Assembly (NCBI RefSeq): GCF_030646155.1
Contig: NZ_JAUTDN010000025.1
Location: 18,251 to 82,250, forward strand
DNA from: Conexibacter sp. CPCC 205762
GTDB taxonomy: Bacteria; Actinomycetota; Thermoleophilia; Solirubrobacterales; Solirubrobacteraceae
Reading direction: 5' to 3'
DNA length: 64,000 nt
Position numbers and translations under genes: made by a program
Part shown: in pieces, positions 42,918 through 51,741 of the stretch
Position numbering within the stretch: position 1 is the stretch's first letter
How the letters are laid out: the number at the start of each line of letters is the position of its first letter
The notes under the pieces: model-generated
Databases searched by the model: none
What the model saw: the letters and a program-made list of their open reading frames with translations, nothing else
What the model was told of the DNA's origin: nothing

Positions 42918-43882
42918 TTCACCCACGCATCGACCTCCGCTCTGTTCTCCGCCACCCACTGTCTGGCGACGACCGCGGGGTCCTCTCTTCTGGAGTCGAC
43001 CTGGTCCAGCAGCGCCTCGATCTGCTCCAGCGGGATCTGCACGTTTCTGACGGCGGCGGCGAATCTCGGCGCGCGCTCGGCGAGGTCCGTGCGGGCGGCG
43101 ATCCACGACTGCTGCGCGGGGATCGCGCACTGGTTGTCGTCACCCTCGAAGCAGCCGGCTCTGTACGGGTTCGGCTCCTCCAGCTGGACGACGTCGAACT
43201 GCTGGAACAGCCAGTGCGGCCGGTAGAAGAAGAACAGCACCGGCTCTCTCTTGTCGAACGAGCGTCTGACCTGCGCGATCAGCGCCGCCTCGCTCGACTT
43301 GGCGTGTCTGAGGTCGAGGTCGTAGCCCTTGATGCGCTTGTCGTTCTGCTGGGTGGTGATCCAGCCGGCGTCGCCGTCGTAGAGCGTGCCGTTGACCTTG
43401 TCCTTGTAGTCGTTGAGCTGATCGATGCTTCTCAGCCCGGCGAGCGGACCACCGGCCTCGACGGCGTATCTCGGCACGAACCAGGCCTGCACGGCGCCGT
43501 CGTAGACTCTCGCCGCCAGCTCGACCTCGGCTCTCGCTCTGTCGGCGAACGCCTGCTGGTTGGGCAGGTTGACCTCGGTCAGCAGGTCGACGTCGCCGCG
43601 CTGGATGCCGACCCAGCCGGCGGCCGGGTCGAGTCTGACGGCGGAGATCGACTTCACGCCCAGCTCGGGATGGTCGGCGGCGATCGCGGCGAGGATCTGC
43701 GTCTGGACGGCAGCCGCCGTCCACGAGAACTGACCGACCTTGAGGTCGACGCCCTCGGACGCGGCGGCGGCGGTGGCGCTCCCCTGGTCGTCGTCTGAGC
43801 TGCCACAGGCGGCGAGGCCGAGGCCGAGGCAGAGCACGGCCGCGAGGGCCGCGACGAGCCGGGGCCAGCGGAAGGAAGTCAT
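42914..43882 (-). CDS. Glycine betaine/choline-type substrate-binding lipoprotein (OpuAC/ProX family)
   Basis: A 322-residue lipoprotein: signal peptide with lipobox LAAC around residue 26, Asp/Ser/Ala linker, then the OpuAC domain (KVGQFSWTAAAVQTQILAAI, VDLLTEVNLPNQQAFADR, FFFYRPHWLFQQFDVVQLEEP). Aromatic residues in such domains cage quaternary ammonium groups. Because the divergent operon encodes choline-sulfatase and its maturase, choline-O-sulfate is the most likely ligand, with choline or betaine as alternatives. The ATG at 43882 starts the signal peptide. Many Arg codons are AGA. Confidence 0.92.
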   Translation of the reverse strand: MTSFRWPRLVAALAAVLCLGLGLAACGSSDDDQGSATAAAASEGVDLKVGQFSWTAAAVQTQILAAIAADHPELGVKSISAVRLDPAAGWVGIQRGDVDLLTEVNLPNQQAFADRARAEVELAARVYDGAVQAWFVPRYAVEAGGPLAGLRSIDQLNDYKDKVNGTLYDGDAGWITTQQNDKRIKGYDLDLRHAKSSEAALIAQVRRSFDKREPVLFFFYRPHWLFQQFDVVQLEEPNPYRAGCFEGDDNQCAIPAQQSWIAARTDLAERAPRFAAAVRNVQIPLEQIEALLDQVDSRREDPAVVARQWVAENRAEVDAWVK

Positions 43883-43915
43883 CAGGGGAGCGTCTCCTAG
43901 CGAGTTTCGGATGCG

Positions 43916-43945
43916 TTGCGCATTACGCGACGCGGTGGGTATAGT
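43916..43945 (+). promoter_or_regulatory. Promoter of the IclR/choline-sulfatase operon
   Basis: TTGCGC (43916-43921), 18 bp, TATAGT (43940-43945). The 97-bp gap between the divergent binding-protein gene and IclR also contains GCG-CATTA-CGC around the -35, a possible but weak operator. An 11-codon frame (ATG at 43958) ends inside the start of IclR and could be a leader. Confidence 0.5.
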
Positions 43946-43979
43946 GCAACTCACCAGATGATCACCAACCCGACCAACC

Positions 43980-44789
43980 TTGTCAAGAAATAGCAGCGCG
44001 GCTGACACCGAACTGCTCGGCACCGGCAGAATCCAGAGCGTCGAACGGGCGCTGCGGATCCTCCGCGCCTTCACCGAGCCCGGCCAGCGGCTGACCGTCG
44101 CCGAGTTGGCGCGCCGGCTCGACGTGCACAAGTCGACCGCCTCGCGACTGGCCGCGACGCTCGTCTCCGCCGGCTTCCTCGAGCGCGGCGGCGAGAACGA
44201 CCCGCTCGTGCTCGGCCCCCAGCTCGTGCGGCTCGGCAGGCTCGCCGTCAGCGGCCGCTCGCTGCCGGAGATCGCCCGCCCGGTGATGGACGAGCTGGCC
44301 GCGCAGCTCGGCGAGACGGTCACCTTGTCGGTCCCCGATGCCGGCCAGGCGCTGACGATCGGCCAGAGCGAGGGGACCTTCGCGGTCGGCCTGCAGAACT
44401 GGCTCGGCAAGCGCGCCCCTCTGCACGCGACCTCCGACGGCAAGGTGCTGCTCGCATTCGGCGCCGCGACGCTCCCCGCCGGCGAGCTGAGCGCGCGCAC
44501 GCCCGACACGATCGTCGACCGTGCCGCGCTCGACGCCGAGCTGGCGCAGCTGCGCGAGCGCGGCTGGGGCAGCTCGCGCGGCGACTTCGAGCTGGGCCTC
44601 AACGGCGTCGCCGCGCCGATCCTCCTCCCCGACGGCACGTGCCGGGCGGCGCTCTGCCTCTCCGGCCCCGCCTACCGCGTCAGATCCGACGACCTCGCCG
44701 CGCTCGCCGCCCGCGTCGCGTTCGCGGCGAGGCGCATCGCCGCGCTGCTGGACCTCGCCCCGCCCCTCCCTGACCCGCAGGACGCATGA
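43980..44789 (+). CDS. IclR-family transcriptional regulator
   Basis: A 269-residue regulator. Residues 18-75 hold the IclR winged helix (VERALRILRAFTEPGQRLTVAELARRLDVHKSTASRLAATL), and residues about 85-260 the effector domain (ETVTLSVPDAGQALTIGQSEG, KRAPLHATSDGKVLLAF). The TTG at 43980 is the most upstream in-frame start; initiation further in, near the VERALRI segment, cannot be excluded. Its stop overlaps the choline-sulfatase ATG as ATGA, and it is divergent from the betaine-type importer, so it probably controls both in response to choline-O-sulfate or a product. Confidence 0.9.
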   Translation: MSRNSSAADTELLGTGRIQSVERALRILRAFTEPGQRLTVAELARRLDVHKSTASRLAATLVSAGFLERGGENDPLVLGPQLVRLGRLAVSGRSLPEIARPVMDELAAQLGETVTLSVPDAGQALTIGQSEGTFAVGLQNWLGKRAPLHATSDGKVLLAFGAATLPAGELSARTPDTIVDRAALDAELAQLRERGWGSSRGDFELGLNGVAAPILLPDGTCRAALCLSGPAYRVRSDDLAALAARVAFAARRIAALLDLAPPLPDPQDA

Positions 44790-46330
44790 CCACAGACAGA
44801 CCGAACATCCTGCTGATCCAGGCCGATCAGCTGACCGCCTCCGCGCTGACCGCCTACGGCAACGCGACCGTCGACGCGCCGCACCTGGCGCAGCTCGCCG
44901 AGGAGGGCGTCGTCTTCGACCGCGCCTACTGCAACTCGCCGCTGTGCGCGCCCTCGCGCGCCTCGATGCTGGCGGGCGAGCTGCCGTCGGCGATCGGCGC
45001 CTACGACAACGCCGCCGAGTTCCCCGCCTCGGTGCCGACCTTCGCCCACCGCCTGCGCGCCGCCGGCTACCGCACCTCGCTCGTCGGCAAGATGCACTTC
45101 ATCGGGCCCGACCAGCTGCACGGCTTCGAGGAGCGGCCGACGACCGACGTCTACCCGGCCGACCTGGAGATGGTCCCCGACTGGCGGCTCTCCGACGATC
45201 AGCGGCTCGCCTGGTACCACGACACGCGCTCGATCGGCGGCGCCGAGGTGTCGGCCGCGACGCTCCAGCGCGACTACGACGACGCCGTCACCTTCCACGC
45301 CTGCCGCGCGCTGACCGACTTCGCCCGCGACCGCACGTTCGGCAGCGACGAGCGGCCGTTCCTGCTCGTCGCCGGCTACATCGCGCCGCACGACCCGTAC
45401 GAGCCGCCGCAGCAGCATTGGGACCGCTACGAGGGCGTGGCGATCGACGCGCCCGCGGTCCCGGCGCCGCTGCCCGCGGGTGAGGGCGACGACGCCCACA
45501 GCCGCCGCCTGCGCGCGATGTGCGAGCTGGACGTCGCGCCGCCGTCGGCCGAGGAGGTCGAGCGGGCGCGGCGCGGCTACTACGCCTGCGTCAGCTACCT
45601 CGACGACCAGGTCGGCGCGATCCTGCGCAGGCTGGACGAGCTGGGCCTGCGCGAGTCGACCGTCGTCGTCTTCACCTCCGACCACGGCGACATGCTCGGC
45701 GAGCGGGGCCTCTGGTACAAGATGGCGCCGTTCGAGGACTCCGCGCGCGTGCCGCTGATCGTCTCCGCGCCGGGTCGCTACGAGGGCGGGCGGCGGATCG
45801 GCCGCACGGTCTCGCTCGTCGACCTGCTGCCGACCTTCTCCGAGCTGGCCGGCTCCCCGGACGGCCCGCCGACGGCCGGCGCCTCGTTCGCAGGGCTGCT
45901 CGCGCGGGATGCGGGGTCGGAGGCGTCCTGGCCCGACAGCGCGGTGATCGAGTACCTGGCGGAGGGCGTGCGCGCGCCGCAGCTGACGCTCGTCAGCGGG
46001 CAGCACAAGCTGATCGTCTGCCCTGGCGATCCCGACCTGCTCTACGACCTCCACGCCGACCCGCGCGAGCTGCACGACCTCGCCGCCGACCCGGCCCATG
46101 CGGGGTTGCTGGCGCGGCTGCGCGAGCAGTTGCTGGCCGGCTACGACCTCGACGCGCTGAGAGCGCGCGTGCTGCGCTCGCAGCAGGGGCGGCGGCTGGT
46201 CCACCAGGCGCTCGTCAGCGGCAGGCGCACGACCTGGGACCACGCGCCCGCCGACGCCTCCTCCGAGCAGTATGTGCGGGGCGACTTCTGGACGGCGATC
46301 GAACGCGGCCGGCTGGCGCCGCAGCGGTGA
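44786..46330 (+). CDS. betC: Choline-sulfatase
   Basis: A 514-residue type I sulfatase that hydrolyses choline-O-sulfate to choline and sulfate. Cys54 in CNSPLCAPSRAS is the CxPSR residue converted to formylglycine. Metal ligands lie in ADQL (Asp14) and TSDHGDMLGE (Asp299, His300). AIGAYDNAAEFPASVPTFAHRL, GKMHFIGPDQLHGFEERPTTDVYPAD and WYHDTRS are characteristic of BetC rather than aryl sulfatases. It has no signal peptide, so substrate must be imported, which fits the divergent ABC operon. A formylglycine-generating enzyme is encoded 46 bp downstream. Confidence 0.95.
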   Translation: MTTDRPNILLIQADQLTASALTAYGNATVDAPHLAQLAEEGVVFDRAYCNSPLCAPSRASMLAGELPSAIGAYDNAAEFPASVPTFAHRLRAAGYRTSLVGKMHFIGPDQLHGFEERPTTDVYPADLEMVPDWRLSDDQRLAWYHDTRSIGGAEVSAATLQRDYDDAVTFHACRALTDFARDRTFGSDERPFLLVAGYIAPHDPYEPPQQHWDRYEGVAIDAPAVPAPLPAGEGDDAHSRRLRAMCELDVAPPSAEEVERARRGYYACVSYLDDQVGAILRRLDELGLRESTVVVFTSDHGDMLGERGLWYKMAPFEDSARVPLIVSAPGRYEGGRRIGRTVSLVDLLPTFSELAGSPDGPPTAGASFAGLLARDAGSEASWPDSAVIEYLAEGVRAPQLTLVSGQHKLIVCPGDPDLLYDLHADPRELHDLAADPAHAGLLARLREQLLAGYDLDALRARVLRSQQGRRLVHQALVSGRRTTWDHAPADASSEQYVRGDFWTAIERGRLAPQR

Positions 46331-46338
46331 GCGGCGGC

Positions 46339-46379
46339 TAGCCTCGCAGACGATGCCCGCGACGCCCGCGCACCGATGA
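46339..46379 (+). other. -10 box and eight-codon leader reading frame before the formylglycine-generating enzyme
   Basis: TAGCCT (46339-46344) is followed 8 bases later by ATG 46353, which opens a frame of eight codons (MPATPAHR) whose TGA overlaps the ATG of the next gene as ATGA at 46376. A leaderless mini-frame could deliver ribosomes to the downstream start, which has no Shine-Dalgarno sequence. The peptide itself shows no regulatory codon run. Confidence 0.4.
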
Positions 46380-47317
46380 CCGCCTCCGCGGCTGCCCGCG
46401 CCGGGATGGTCCGCCTCGACGGCGGCACCTTCCGCATGGGCAGCGAGGAGTTCTATCCCGAAGAGGCGCCGGTCCACCACGTCGCGCTCGATCCCTTCTG
46501 GATCGACGCGCGGCCGGTGACCGTGCGCGAGTTCCGCCGCTTCGCAGAGGCGACCGGCCATGTCACGCACGCCGAACGAGCGCCCGACCCGGCGGCCTAT
46601 CCGGGCGCCGACCCGGCGCTGCTCGTCGCCGGCTCGATCGTCTTCCGCAAGCCGCCCGGCCGCGTGGGGCTGGCCGACTGGCGGCGCTGGTGGGCGTGGG
46701 TGCCGGGCGCGGACTGGCGTCATCCGGGCGGGCCGGGGACGAGCACGGGCGGGCGCGACCGCCATCCGGTCGTGCACGTCGCCCACGCCGACGCCGCCGC
46801 CTACGCCGCCTGGGCCGGCAAGGCGCTGCCGACCGAGGCCGAGTGGGAGTACGCGGCGCGCGGCGGTCTCGACCAGGCGCGCTGGGCGTGGGGCGACGAG
46901 GAGCGGCCCGGCGGCGCGCTGATGGCCAACCACTGGCAGGGCGAGTTCCCGTGGGAGAACCTGAAGGCGAGAGGCTGGGAGGGCACCTCGCCGGTGGGCA
47001 CCTTCGCGCCCAACGGCCACGGCCTCTACGACATGGTCGGCAACACCTGGGAGTGGACCGACGACTGGTACACCCACGCGCACGAGGCCGCCCCCTCCCC
47101 CTGCTGCGCCCCGCGCAACCCGCGCGCCGAGGACGCGGCCGCCTCGTGCCACCCGGGCGAGCCCGGCGGCGCGACCCCGCGCCGCACGATCAAGGGCGGC
47201 TCGCACCTGTGCGCGCCCAACTACTGTCTCCGCTACCGCCCCGCCGCCCGCCAGGGCGAGCCGATCGACACGACGACGAGCCACATCGGCTTTCGCTGCG
47301 TCGTGCGGGAGCGGTAG
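46376..47317 (+). CDS. Formylglycine-generating enzyme (sulfatase-activating)
   Basis: A 313-residue FGE/SUMF1-fold protein. MVRLDGGTFRMGSEEFYPEEAPVHHVAL opens the fold, ALPTEAEWEYAARGG and DMVGNTWEWTDDW follow, and GGSHLCAPNYCLRYRP carries Cys279 and Cys284, the copper-binding active-site pair of true FGEs that is missing in look-alike family members. It would oxidise the sulfatase Cys54 to formylglycine using oxygen. Location directly after choline-sulfatase indicates a dedicated maturase, though it may also serve other sulfatases. It has no signal peptide. Confidence 0.95.
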   Translation: MTASAAARAGMVRLDGGTFRMGSEEFYPEEAPVHHVALDPFWIDARPVTVREFRRFAEATGHVTHAERAPDPAAYPGADPALLVAGSIVFRKPPGRVGLADWRRWWAWVPGADWRHPGGPGTSTGGRDRHPVVHVAHADAAAYAAWAGKALPTEAEWEYAARGGLDQARWAWGDEERPGGALMANHWQGEFPWENLKARGWEGTSPVGTFAPNGHGLYDMVGNTWEWTDDWYTHAHEAAPSPCCAPRNPRAEDAAASCHPGEPGGATPRRTIKGGSHLCAPNYCLRYRPAARQGEPIDTTTSHIGFRCVVRER

Positions 47318-47368
47318 GGGCGGCGGCGACGGCGGCCCGCTCGCGATTTCGAAGCGGCGCCCGAGGAA

Positions 47369-47374
47369 TACTGC
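47369..47374 (+). promoter_or_regulatory. -10 box of the 47380 gene
   Basis: TACTGC followed by 5 bases and the ATG at 47380; no ribosome binding site is visible, consistent with a leaderless message. Confidence 0.4.
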
Positions 47375-47379
47375 CCTCC

Positions 47380-47877
47380 ATGGATGAGCACGGGCAGCAG
47401 CGGCGGCGTCGGCCGCCGACCGATTTCACGGCGGCGATCTACGGCACGATCCTCGTCGGCGGCGTCGTCGCCGGCTTCGGGCATCACGAGGCGGAGGCGA
47501 GCACGGTCACACTGTCGGTCCTCGGCAGCGCCGCCGTCTTCTGGCTCGCGCACGTGTGGGCGCACGCGATGTCCGAGCGCGTCAATGACCCGAGAGGCTT
47601 CTCGCACGCCGCCTTCCTGCGGATCGCCCGCAGCGAGTGGCCGATGGTGCAGGCCGCGACGCTGCCGATCGTGCCGCTGCTGCTCGCCTGGGCCGGCGCG
47701 ATCGAGGATGACACCGGCATCGACGCCGCGCTCGCGATCGTCGTCCTGCAGCTCGCCGCCTGGGGCCTGCTGGTCGGCCGCCGCACCTTCGAGGCGTGGC
47801 CGCTGGCGCTCGTCTCCGGTCTGATCAACGGCGCCTTCGGCCTCGCGATCGTCGTCCTCAAGACGCTGATCCACTAG
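47380..47877 (+). CDS. Four-helix integral membrane protein, function unknown
   Basis: A 165-residue protein with a charged N-terminus (RRRRPPTDF) and four hydrophobic segments: AAIYGTILVGGVVAGFG, VTLSVLGSAAVFWLAHVWAHA, MVQAATLPIVPLLLAWAGA and AIVVLQLAAWGLLVG, with a possible fifth at the C-terminus (GAFGLAIVVLKTLI). His residues (FGHHEAE, LAHVWAHA) occur in and beside the membrane segments. The family is common in actinobacteria as hypothetical proteins, but I cannot assign a role. Its TAG stop shares CTAG with the convergent response regulator. Confidence 0.82.
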   Translation: MDEHGQQRRRRPPTDFTAAIYGTILVGGVVAGFGHHEAEASTVTLSVLGSAAVFWLAHVWAHAMSERVNDPRGFSHAAFLRIARSEWPMVQAATLPIVPLLLAWAGAIEDDTGIDAALAIVVLQLAAWGLLVGRRTFEAWPLALVSGLINGAFGLAIVVLKTLIH

Positions 47878-48641
47878 GCGGCGCGGGCCAGCTCCCGCAC
47901 TTCGACCTCCTCCGGCTCGAAGCGGTACCCGACGCGCGGGTGGGTGTGGACGTAGCGGAAGGCGGTCGAGACGCGGGCGAGCTTGCGGCGCACGTGACAG
48001 ACGTGGACGTCGACCGAGCGGTCGCCGGCGACCATCGCGCAGCCCCAGACGCGCGCGTACAGCTCCTCGCGCGAGATCACGCGGCCCGGATCGCTGGCGA
48101 GCGCGTGCAGGACGGCGAACTCGCGGCCGCGCAGGCGCGCGCTGACGTGGTCGCAGAAGACCTGGCGGTGCTGCGGGCTGATCAGCAGCTCACCGCTCGT
48201 CACGGGCGTGCTCGCGAGCAGCGGCTCGGGCCGGCAGCGGCGCCGCAGGACCGCCTCGACGCGAGCCGCCAGCTCCTCGTCGTCGCACGGCCGCGCGACC
48301 CAGTCGTCGGCCCCGAGCCGCAGCGCGCGAACGCGCTCGGCGAGCGTGCCGTGGTCAGCGACGACCACGATCCCCAGCCGCGGCAGCGCCGCGACCGCCG
48401 CCTCCAGCCATCCCCACGGCTCGCCCGGCGCGCGCCACTCCAGCACGAGCGCGTGCAGCCGCTGCTCGGCGAGGTCGTGCGGCGCCGGCAGCGGCGGCAG
48501 CGGGCGCGCGGTGAGGCCGCCTCCGGCCAGCCGGCGGCAGAGCGACTCCGCACGCGCGAGGTCGCCGTCGAGCACGCCGACGCGGAGCGGATAGGGGCCG
48601 AGCGGTGCCGGCGGGAGGGCGGTCAGGTGGCTGGGCGTCAT
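47874..48641 (-). CDS. OmpR-type response regulator with degenerate receiver
   Basis: A 255-residue two-domain protein. The N-terminal part has receiver topology (VGVLDGDLARAESL, LGIVVVADHG, RLGADDWVARP), but the phospho-acceptor Asp is Glu68 (ALVLEWR) and the conserved Lys is Arg117. The Glu may mimic permanent phosphorylation. Residues about 150-245 are an OmpR/PhoB winged helix (GREFAVLHALASDPGRVISREEL, VDVHVCHVRRKL, VRGVGYR-like HPRVGYRFE). No histidine kinase is adjacent. Two direct repeats 31 bp apart lie upstream. Confidence 0.87.
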   Translation of the reverse strand: MTPSHLTALPPAPLGPYPLRVGVLDGDLARAESLCRRLAGGGLTARPLPPLPAPHDLAEQRLHALVLEWRAPGEPWGWLEAAVAALPRLGIVVVADHGTLAERVRALRLGADDWVARPCDDEELAARVEAVLRRRCRPEPLLASTPVTSGELLISPQHRQVFCDHVSARLRGREFAVLHALASDPGRVISREELYARVWGCAMVAGDRSVDVHVCHVRRKLARVSTAFRYVHTHPRVGYRFEPEEVEVRELARAA

Positions 48642-48679
48642 GTCGTCTCAGAGGCCGAGGCGAGGCGGAGTTCGCCCCC

Positions 48680-48720
48680 TCTGTGACGAGGTAGATGCGT
48701 CAGCGCGGGTTCTGTGACGG
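48680..48720. promoter_or_regulatory. Direct repeats upstream of the response regulator
   Basis: TCTGTGACGAG (48680-48690) and TCTGTGACGG (48711-48720) start 31 bp apart, about three helical turns, in the 141-bp gap upstream of the response regulator (start 48641). OmpR-family proteins commonly bind such direct repeats on one face of the helix. Confidence 0.4.
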
Positions 48721-48782
48721 GCGGCGCCCACGCACGGTCCGCGACGCGGCGGCCCCGCCCCGCGCACGAGCGGCGACGACGC

Positions 48783-49607
48783 TCAGTTGGCCGGTGCCTT
48801 GAGCGCCGCCCCGGGGACCTTCGCGTAGGCGCAGCGGAACTTCTCCGGCTGGCCGACCGGCTCCGAGCCGGCGAAGCCGCCGCGCTGGCCGTTGCTGTAC
48901 ACGGTCACGTACTGGAGCGTGCCGGGCAGCGGCGTCGCCGGCTGCGGCACCGGGTTGGGCTGGCCGAGCTGCGGGTTGCCGAGCGAGCCGCTGCTGACGC
49001 CCTGCGAGCCGGCCGCCGCCGCGCCGGCCGCGGTCGTCACCAGCGTCGAGGACATCTCGCGCTGGTCGCGCAGGCCGTCGCCGGGCGCCACGTCGACGAC
49101 CGCGGTGTCGGGGTTGTCGTGGATCGTCGAGACGAGCCGCACCTTTCTCGCCCCGCCGATCAGCTGCGCGGCGGTCGGCAGCCAGCCGCCCTTGTCGCCG
49201 CACGCCTGCGACGCCCACAGGTAGTCGGCGTTCGGCGCCTGCGCGTCGGTCACCGGGTACGGCGTCTCGTCCAGGCACCAGCTGCCGAGGTCGATCGCGC
49301 TGGCCGGGCAGGAGGGCGTCAGCCAGCGCAGCGAGCGGCCGCCGACGGCGTCGGCGTTGGCGGCGCGTGTGGCGGTCGCCGCACGTGTGGCGCGCGCGAC
49401 CGTCGGGATCGCGCCGGCCGGGAAGCGGCGATCTCTGCCCAGCAGCAGGATCCCGCCGGCCGCCGGTCTGCTGCTGACGCGATGGCCGCCGATCGTCCCG
49501 AGCTTGCGCGCCACCGACGTGCGCGCGGCGTCGGCGAGCCCGCTGGTCGACAGCAGCAGCGCCAGCGAGGCGACGACGAGCGCGCTGCGGCCGGCGTTCC
49601 AGCGCAT
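48783..49607 (-). CDS. Secreted protein with Cys-containing lectin-like region
   Basis: A 274-residue exported protein; signal peptide 1-27 ([13 protein letters not shown]). The segment [16 protein letters not shown]...[23 protein letters not shown] resembles the core of secreted C-type-lectin or FGE-fold domains, where WLPTxAE is a recurring motif, but this assignment is weak. A Gly/Pro/Gln-rich linker follows, and FRCAYAKVP is near the end. The gene lies downstream of the FtsH paralogue in the same direction, with 75 bp between them. AGA codons occur (GRDRRF region). Function unknown. Confidence 0.75.
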   Translation of the reverse strand: MRWNAGRSALVVASLALLLSTSGLADAARTSVARKLGTIGGHRVSSRPAAGGILLLGRDRRFPAGAIPTVARATRAATATRAANADAVGGRSLRWLTPSCPASAIDLGSWCLDETPYPVTDAQAPNADYLWASQACGDKGGWLPTAAQLIGGARKVRLVSTIHDNPDTAVVDVAPGDGLRDQREMSSTLVTTAAGAAAAGSQGVSSGSLGNPQLGQPNPVPQPATPLPGTLQYVTVYSNGQRGGFAGSEPVGQPEKFRCAYAKVPGAALKAPAN

Positions 49608-49611
49608 GCCC

Positions 49612-49700
49612 GCTCAGCCTCGCTCGCGTGGAGGACGCGTCCCGGCTCGGCCGCGCTCGCGTGGAAGACGACGCATCCCGGCTCAGCCTCTCGCGCGTGG
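49612..49700. repeat. Imperfect direct repeat at the FtsH 3' end
   Basis: Units starting GCTCAGCCTCGCTCGCGTGG (49612), GGCTCGGCCGCGCTCGCGTG (49644) and GCTCAGCCTCTCGCGCGTGG (49681) are 32-37 bp apart. The last covers the FtsH stop codon, so the two others look like duplications of the gene end. Confidence 0.6.
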
Positions 49701-51704
49701 CGAGCGCACGCCGTCCAGCTCCGCCAGCTCGACCGTCGCGACGGTCGACAGCAGCGCCTCCAGGGCGACGCCGGAGAGCGTCTCGTGCTCCAGCAGCGCC
49801 TGCGCGATCTCCTCGACGCTCTCCCAGCTGCGCCGCAGCACGTGCAGCGCGCGCGCCTCGGCGTCGCCGACGATCCGCTCGACCTCGCGGTCGATCAGGT
49901 CGAGCGTCGAGGGGCCGACCTGGCCGAGGTCCTGCAGCGAGGCGCCGAGGAAGACCTCGCCGGCCTTCTCGCCGATCGTGACCGAGCCGAGCGCGTCGCT
50001 CATGCCGAAGCTGGTGACCATCGAGCGGGCGAGGTTGGTGGCGGCGTGGAGGTCGTCGTGGACGCCGGTCGAGAGGCAGCCGAACTCGATCCGCTCGCCG
50101 GCCGCACCGGCCAGCACGACGATCAGCTGGCGCTGCAGCTCGGGCTCGCGCTGCAGCAGCGCGTCGCGGTCGGTCAACAGCGTCGCGGTCGTGCCGAGCG
50201 TGCGGCCGCGCGCGACGATCGACAGCTTGCGGACCGCCGTCGTCTGCTGCAGCGCCTCGCTCGCGACCGCGTGCGCCGCCTCGTGGACCGCGATCGTCCA
50301 GCGCTCGTCCTCGCTCAGCAGGTGCTTCTTCGCCGGGCCGGAGAGGACGCGGTCGATCGCCTCCTCGAACGTTCTCTGGTCGACCTGCGTGCGGCCCTCG
50401 CGGACGGTCAGCAGCGCCGCCTCGTTGACGACGCTGGCCAGCTCGGCGCCGGAGAAGCCGGGCGTGTCGTGCGCGATCCGGTCCAGCTCGACGTCGGCGG
50501 CGAGCGGCCGCTTGCGCGCGTACAGCCGCAGGATCTCCAGCCGCCCGTGGACGTCGGGCGTGTCGACCGTCACCTGGCGGTCGAAGCGGCCGGGGCGCAG
50601 CAGCGCCGGGTCGAGGATGTCGGGGCGGTTGGTGGCGCCCATCACGACGAGGCCGCCGTCACCGCTGAAGCCGTCCATCTCGACCAGCAATTGGTTGAGC
50701 GTCTGCTCGCGCTCGTCGTTGCCCTGGCCGATGCCGGCGCCGCGCTTGCGGCCGGCGGCGTCGAACTCGTCGATGAAGATGATCGCCGGCGCCTGTCTGC
50801 GCGCTCTCGCGAACAGATCGCGCACACGCGCCGCGCCGACGCCGACCAGCGACTCGACGAAGTCGGAGCCGGAGAGGCTGAAGAACGACGCGTCGGCCTC
50901 GCCCGCGACCGCCTTCGCCAGCAGCGTCTTGCCGGTGCCGGGAGGGCCGACCAGCAGCACGCCCTTCGGCGCCGCCGCGCCGAGCGCGAGATATCTGGAG
51001 GGATCGGCGAGGAAGTCTCTGATCTCGCGCAGCTCCGCGACCGCCTCGCCAGCCCCGGCGATGTCGGCGAACGTGATCTTGTGGGTCGTGCCCTTGCCTT
51101 TCTTGCGGCCTCTGCCGGTGAACTTCGAGAAGGCCGCGATCCCGCCCGCGCCGGCGTCCTGGCCGAGCCGCGTGAGGAAGGCGAAGAGGCAGACGAGCAG
51201 CAGGATCGGCAGCAGGAACTGGACGACGATCGTGCGCGTCGCCTTGCCGGCCTGATCGTCGACGGTGACCGTCGCGCCGCCTCTCTCGAGCGCCTGCGAG
51301 ACGGTCTGCGTCTGCGCGCCGGAGGAGGGGTAGCTGGCGTAGAGCTGGTCGCCGTCGCGCGTCTGCAGCTCGACGATGTCGTCGTAGTCGAGCAGCGTCG
51401 CGGCGGTCACCGCTCTGCTGGCGGCGAGCCGGGTGACCTGGCTGAGCGGCACCTGCGTGCCGTGGCCGTCGGGCTTGATCGAGCCGAGCAGCGAGAAGAA
51501 GGCGATCGTGATCGCCAGCGAGGCGATCAGCAGCAGCGTCGTCAGCGGGTCGCGCAGCAGCGTGCGACGGACGCCCGAGCCGACCTCGCCGAGCGCGGCC
51601 AGCGCCGGGCTGCGGGATCTTCTCGCCAGGCCCGAGCTGACGGTCGTTCTGCTGCTCCCGCGCGGCGGCGCGGGGCGCCCGTTTCGGTTCGCCGGTCTTG
51701 CCAT
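49683..51704 (-). CDS. FtsH-family membrane AAA protease
   Basis: A 673-residue protein: two membrane segments (about 55-75 and 158-178) flank an external domain of about 80 residues, then the AAA domain with GPPGTGKT (253-260), IIFIDE (308-313) and [13 protein letters not shown], then the peptidase domain with HEAAH (474-478) and a third zinc ligand in [10 protein letters not shown]. The zinc motif is HEAAH instead of the usual HEAGH; both His and Glu are retained, so activity is likely. It would degrade membrane and short-lived proteins. The start is taken at ATG 51704; GTG 51725 is possible. Confidence 0.92.
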   Translation of the reverse strand: MARPANRNGRPAPPRGSSRTTVSSGLARRSRSPALAALGEVGSGVRRTLLRDPLTTLLLIASLAITIAFFSLLGSIKPDGHGTQVPLSQVTRLAASRAVTAATLLDYDDIVELQTRDGDQLYASYPSSGAQTQTVSQALERGGATVTVDDQAGKATRTIVVQFLLPILLLVCLFAFLTRLGQDAGAGGIAAFSKFTGRGRKKGKGTTHKITFADIAGAGEAVAELREIRDFLADPSRYLALGAAAPKGVLLVGPPGTGKTLLAKAVAGEADASFFSLSGSDFVESLVGVGAARVRDLFARARRQAPAIIFIDEFDAAGRKRGAGIGQGNDEREQTLNQLLVEMDGFSGDGGLVVMGATNRPDILDPALLRPGRFDRQVTVDTPDVHGRLEILRLYARKRPLAADVELDRIAHDTPGFSGAELASVVNEAALLTVREGRTQVDQRTFEEAIDRVLSGPAKKHLLSEDERWTIAVHEAAHAVASEALQQTTAVRKLSIVARGRTLGTTATLLTDRDALLQREPELQRQLIVVLAGAAGERIEFGCLSTGVHDDLHAATNLARSMVTSFGMSDALGSVTIGEKAGEVFLGASLQDLGQVGPSTLDLIDREVERIVGDAEARALHVLRRSWESVEEIAQALLEHETLSGVALEALLSTVATVELAELDGVRSPRARG

Positions 51705-51741
51705 CGAGCAGTTGATCTTCAGCACCGGCCAGGGCGTGGGA

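Noticed and set aside
43958..43993. Eleven-codon leader peptide before IclR
   Set aside because: It has no distinctive codon run or terminator-antiterminator structure; kept only as a remark in the promoter entry.
48700..49278. Minus-strand frame overlapping the secreted protein gene in another phase
   Set aside because: Arg-rich shadow of the gene at 48783-49607, which has a signal peptide and balanced composition.
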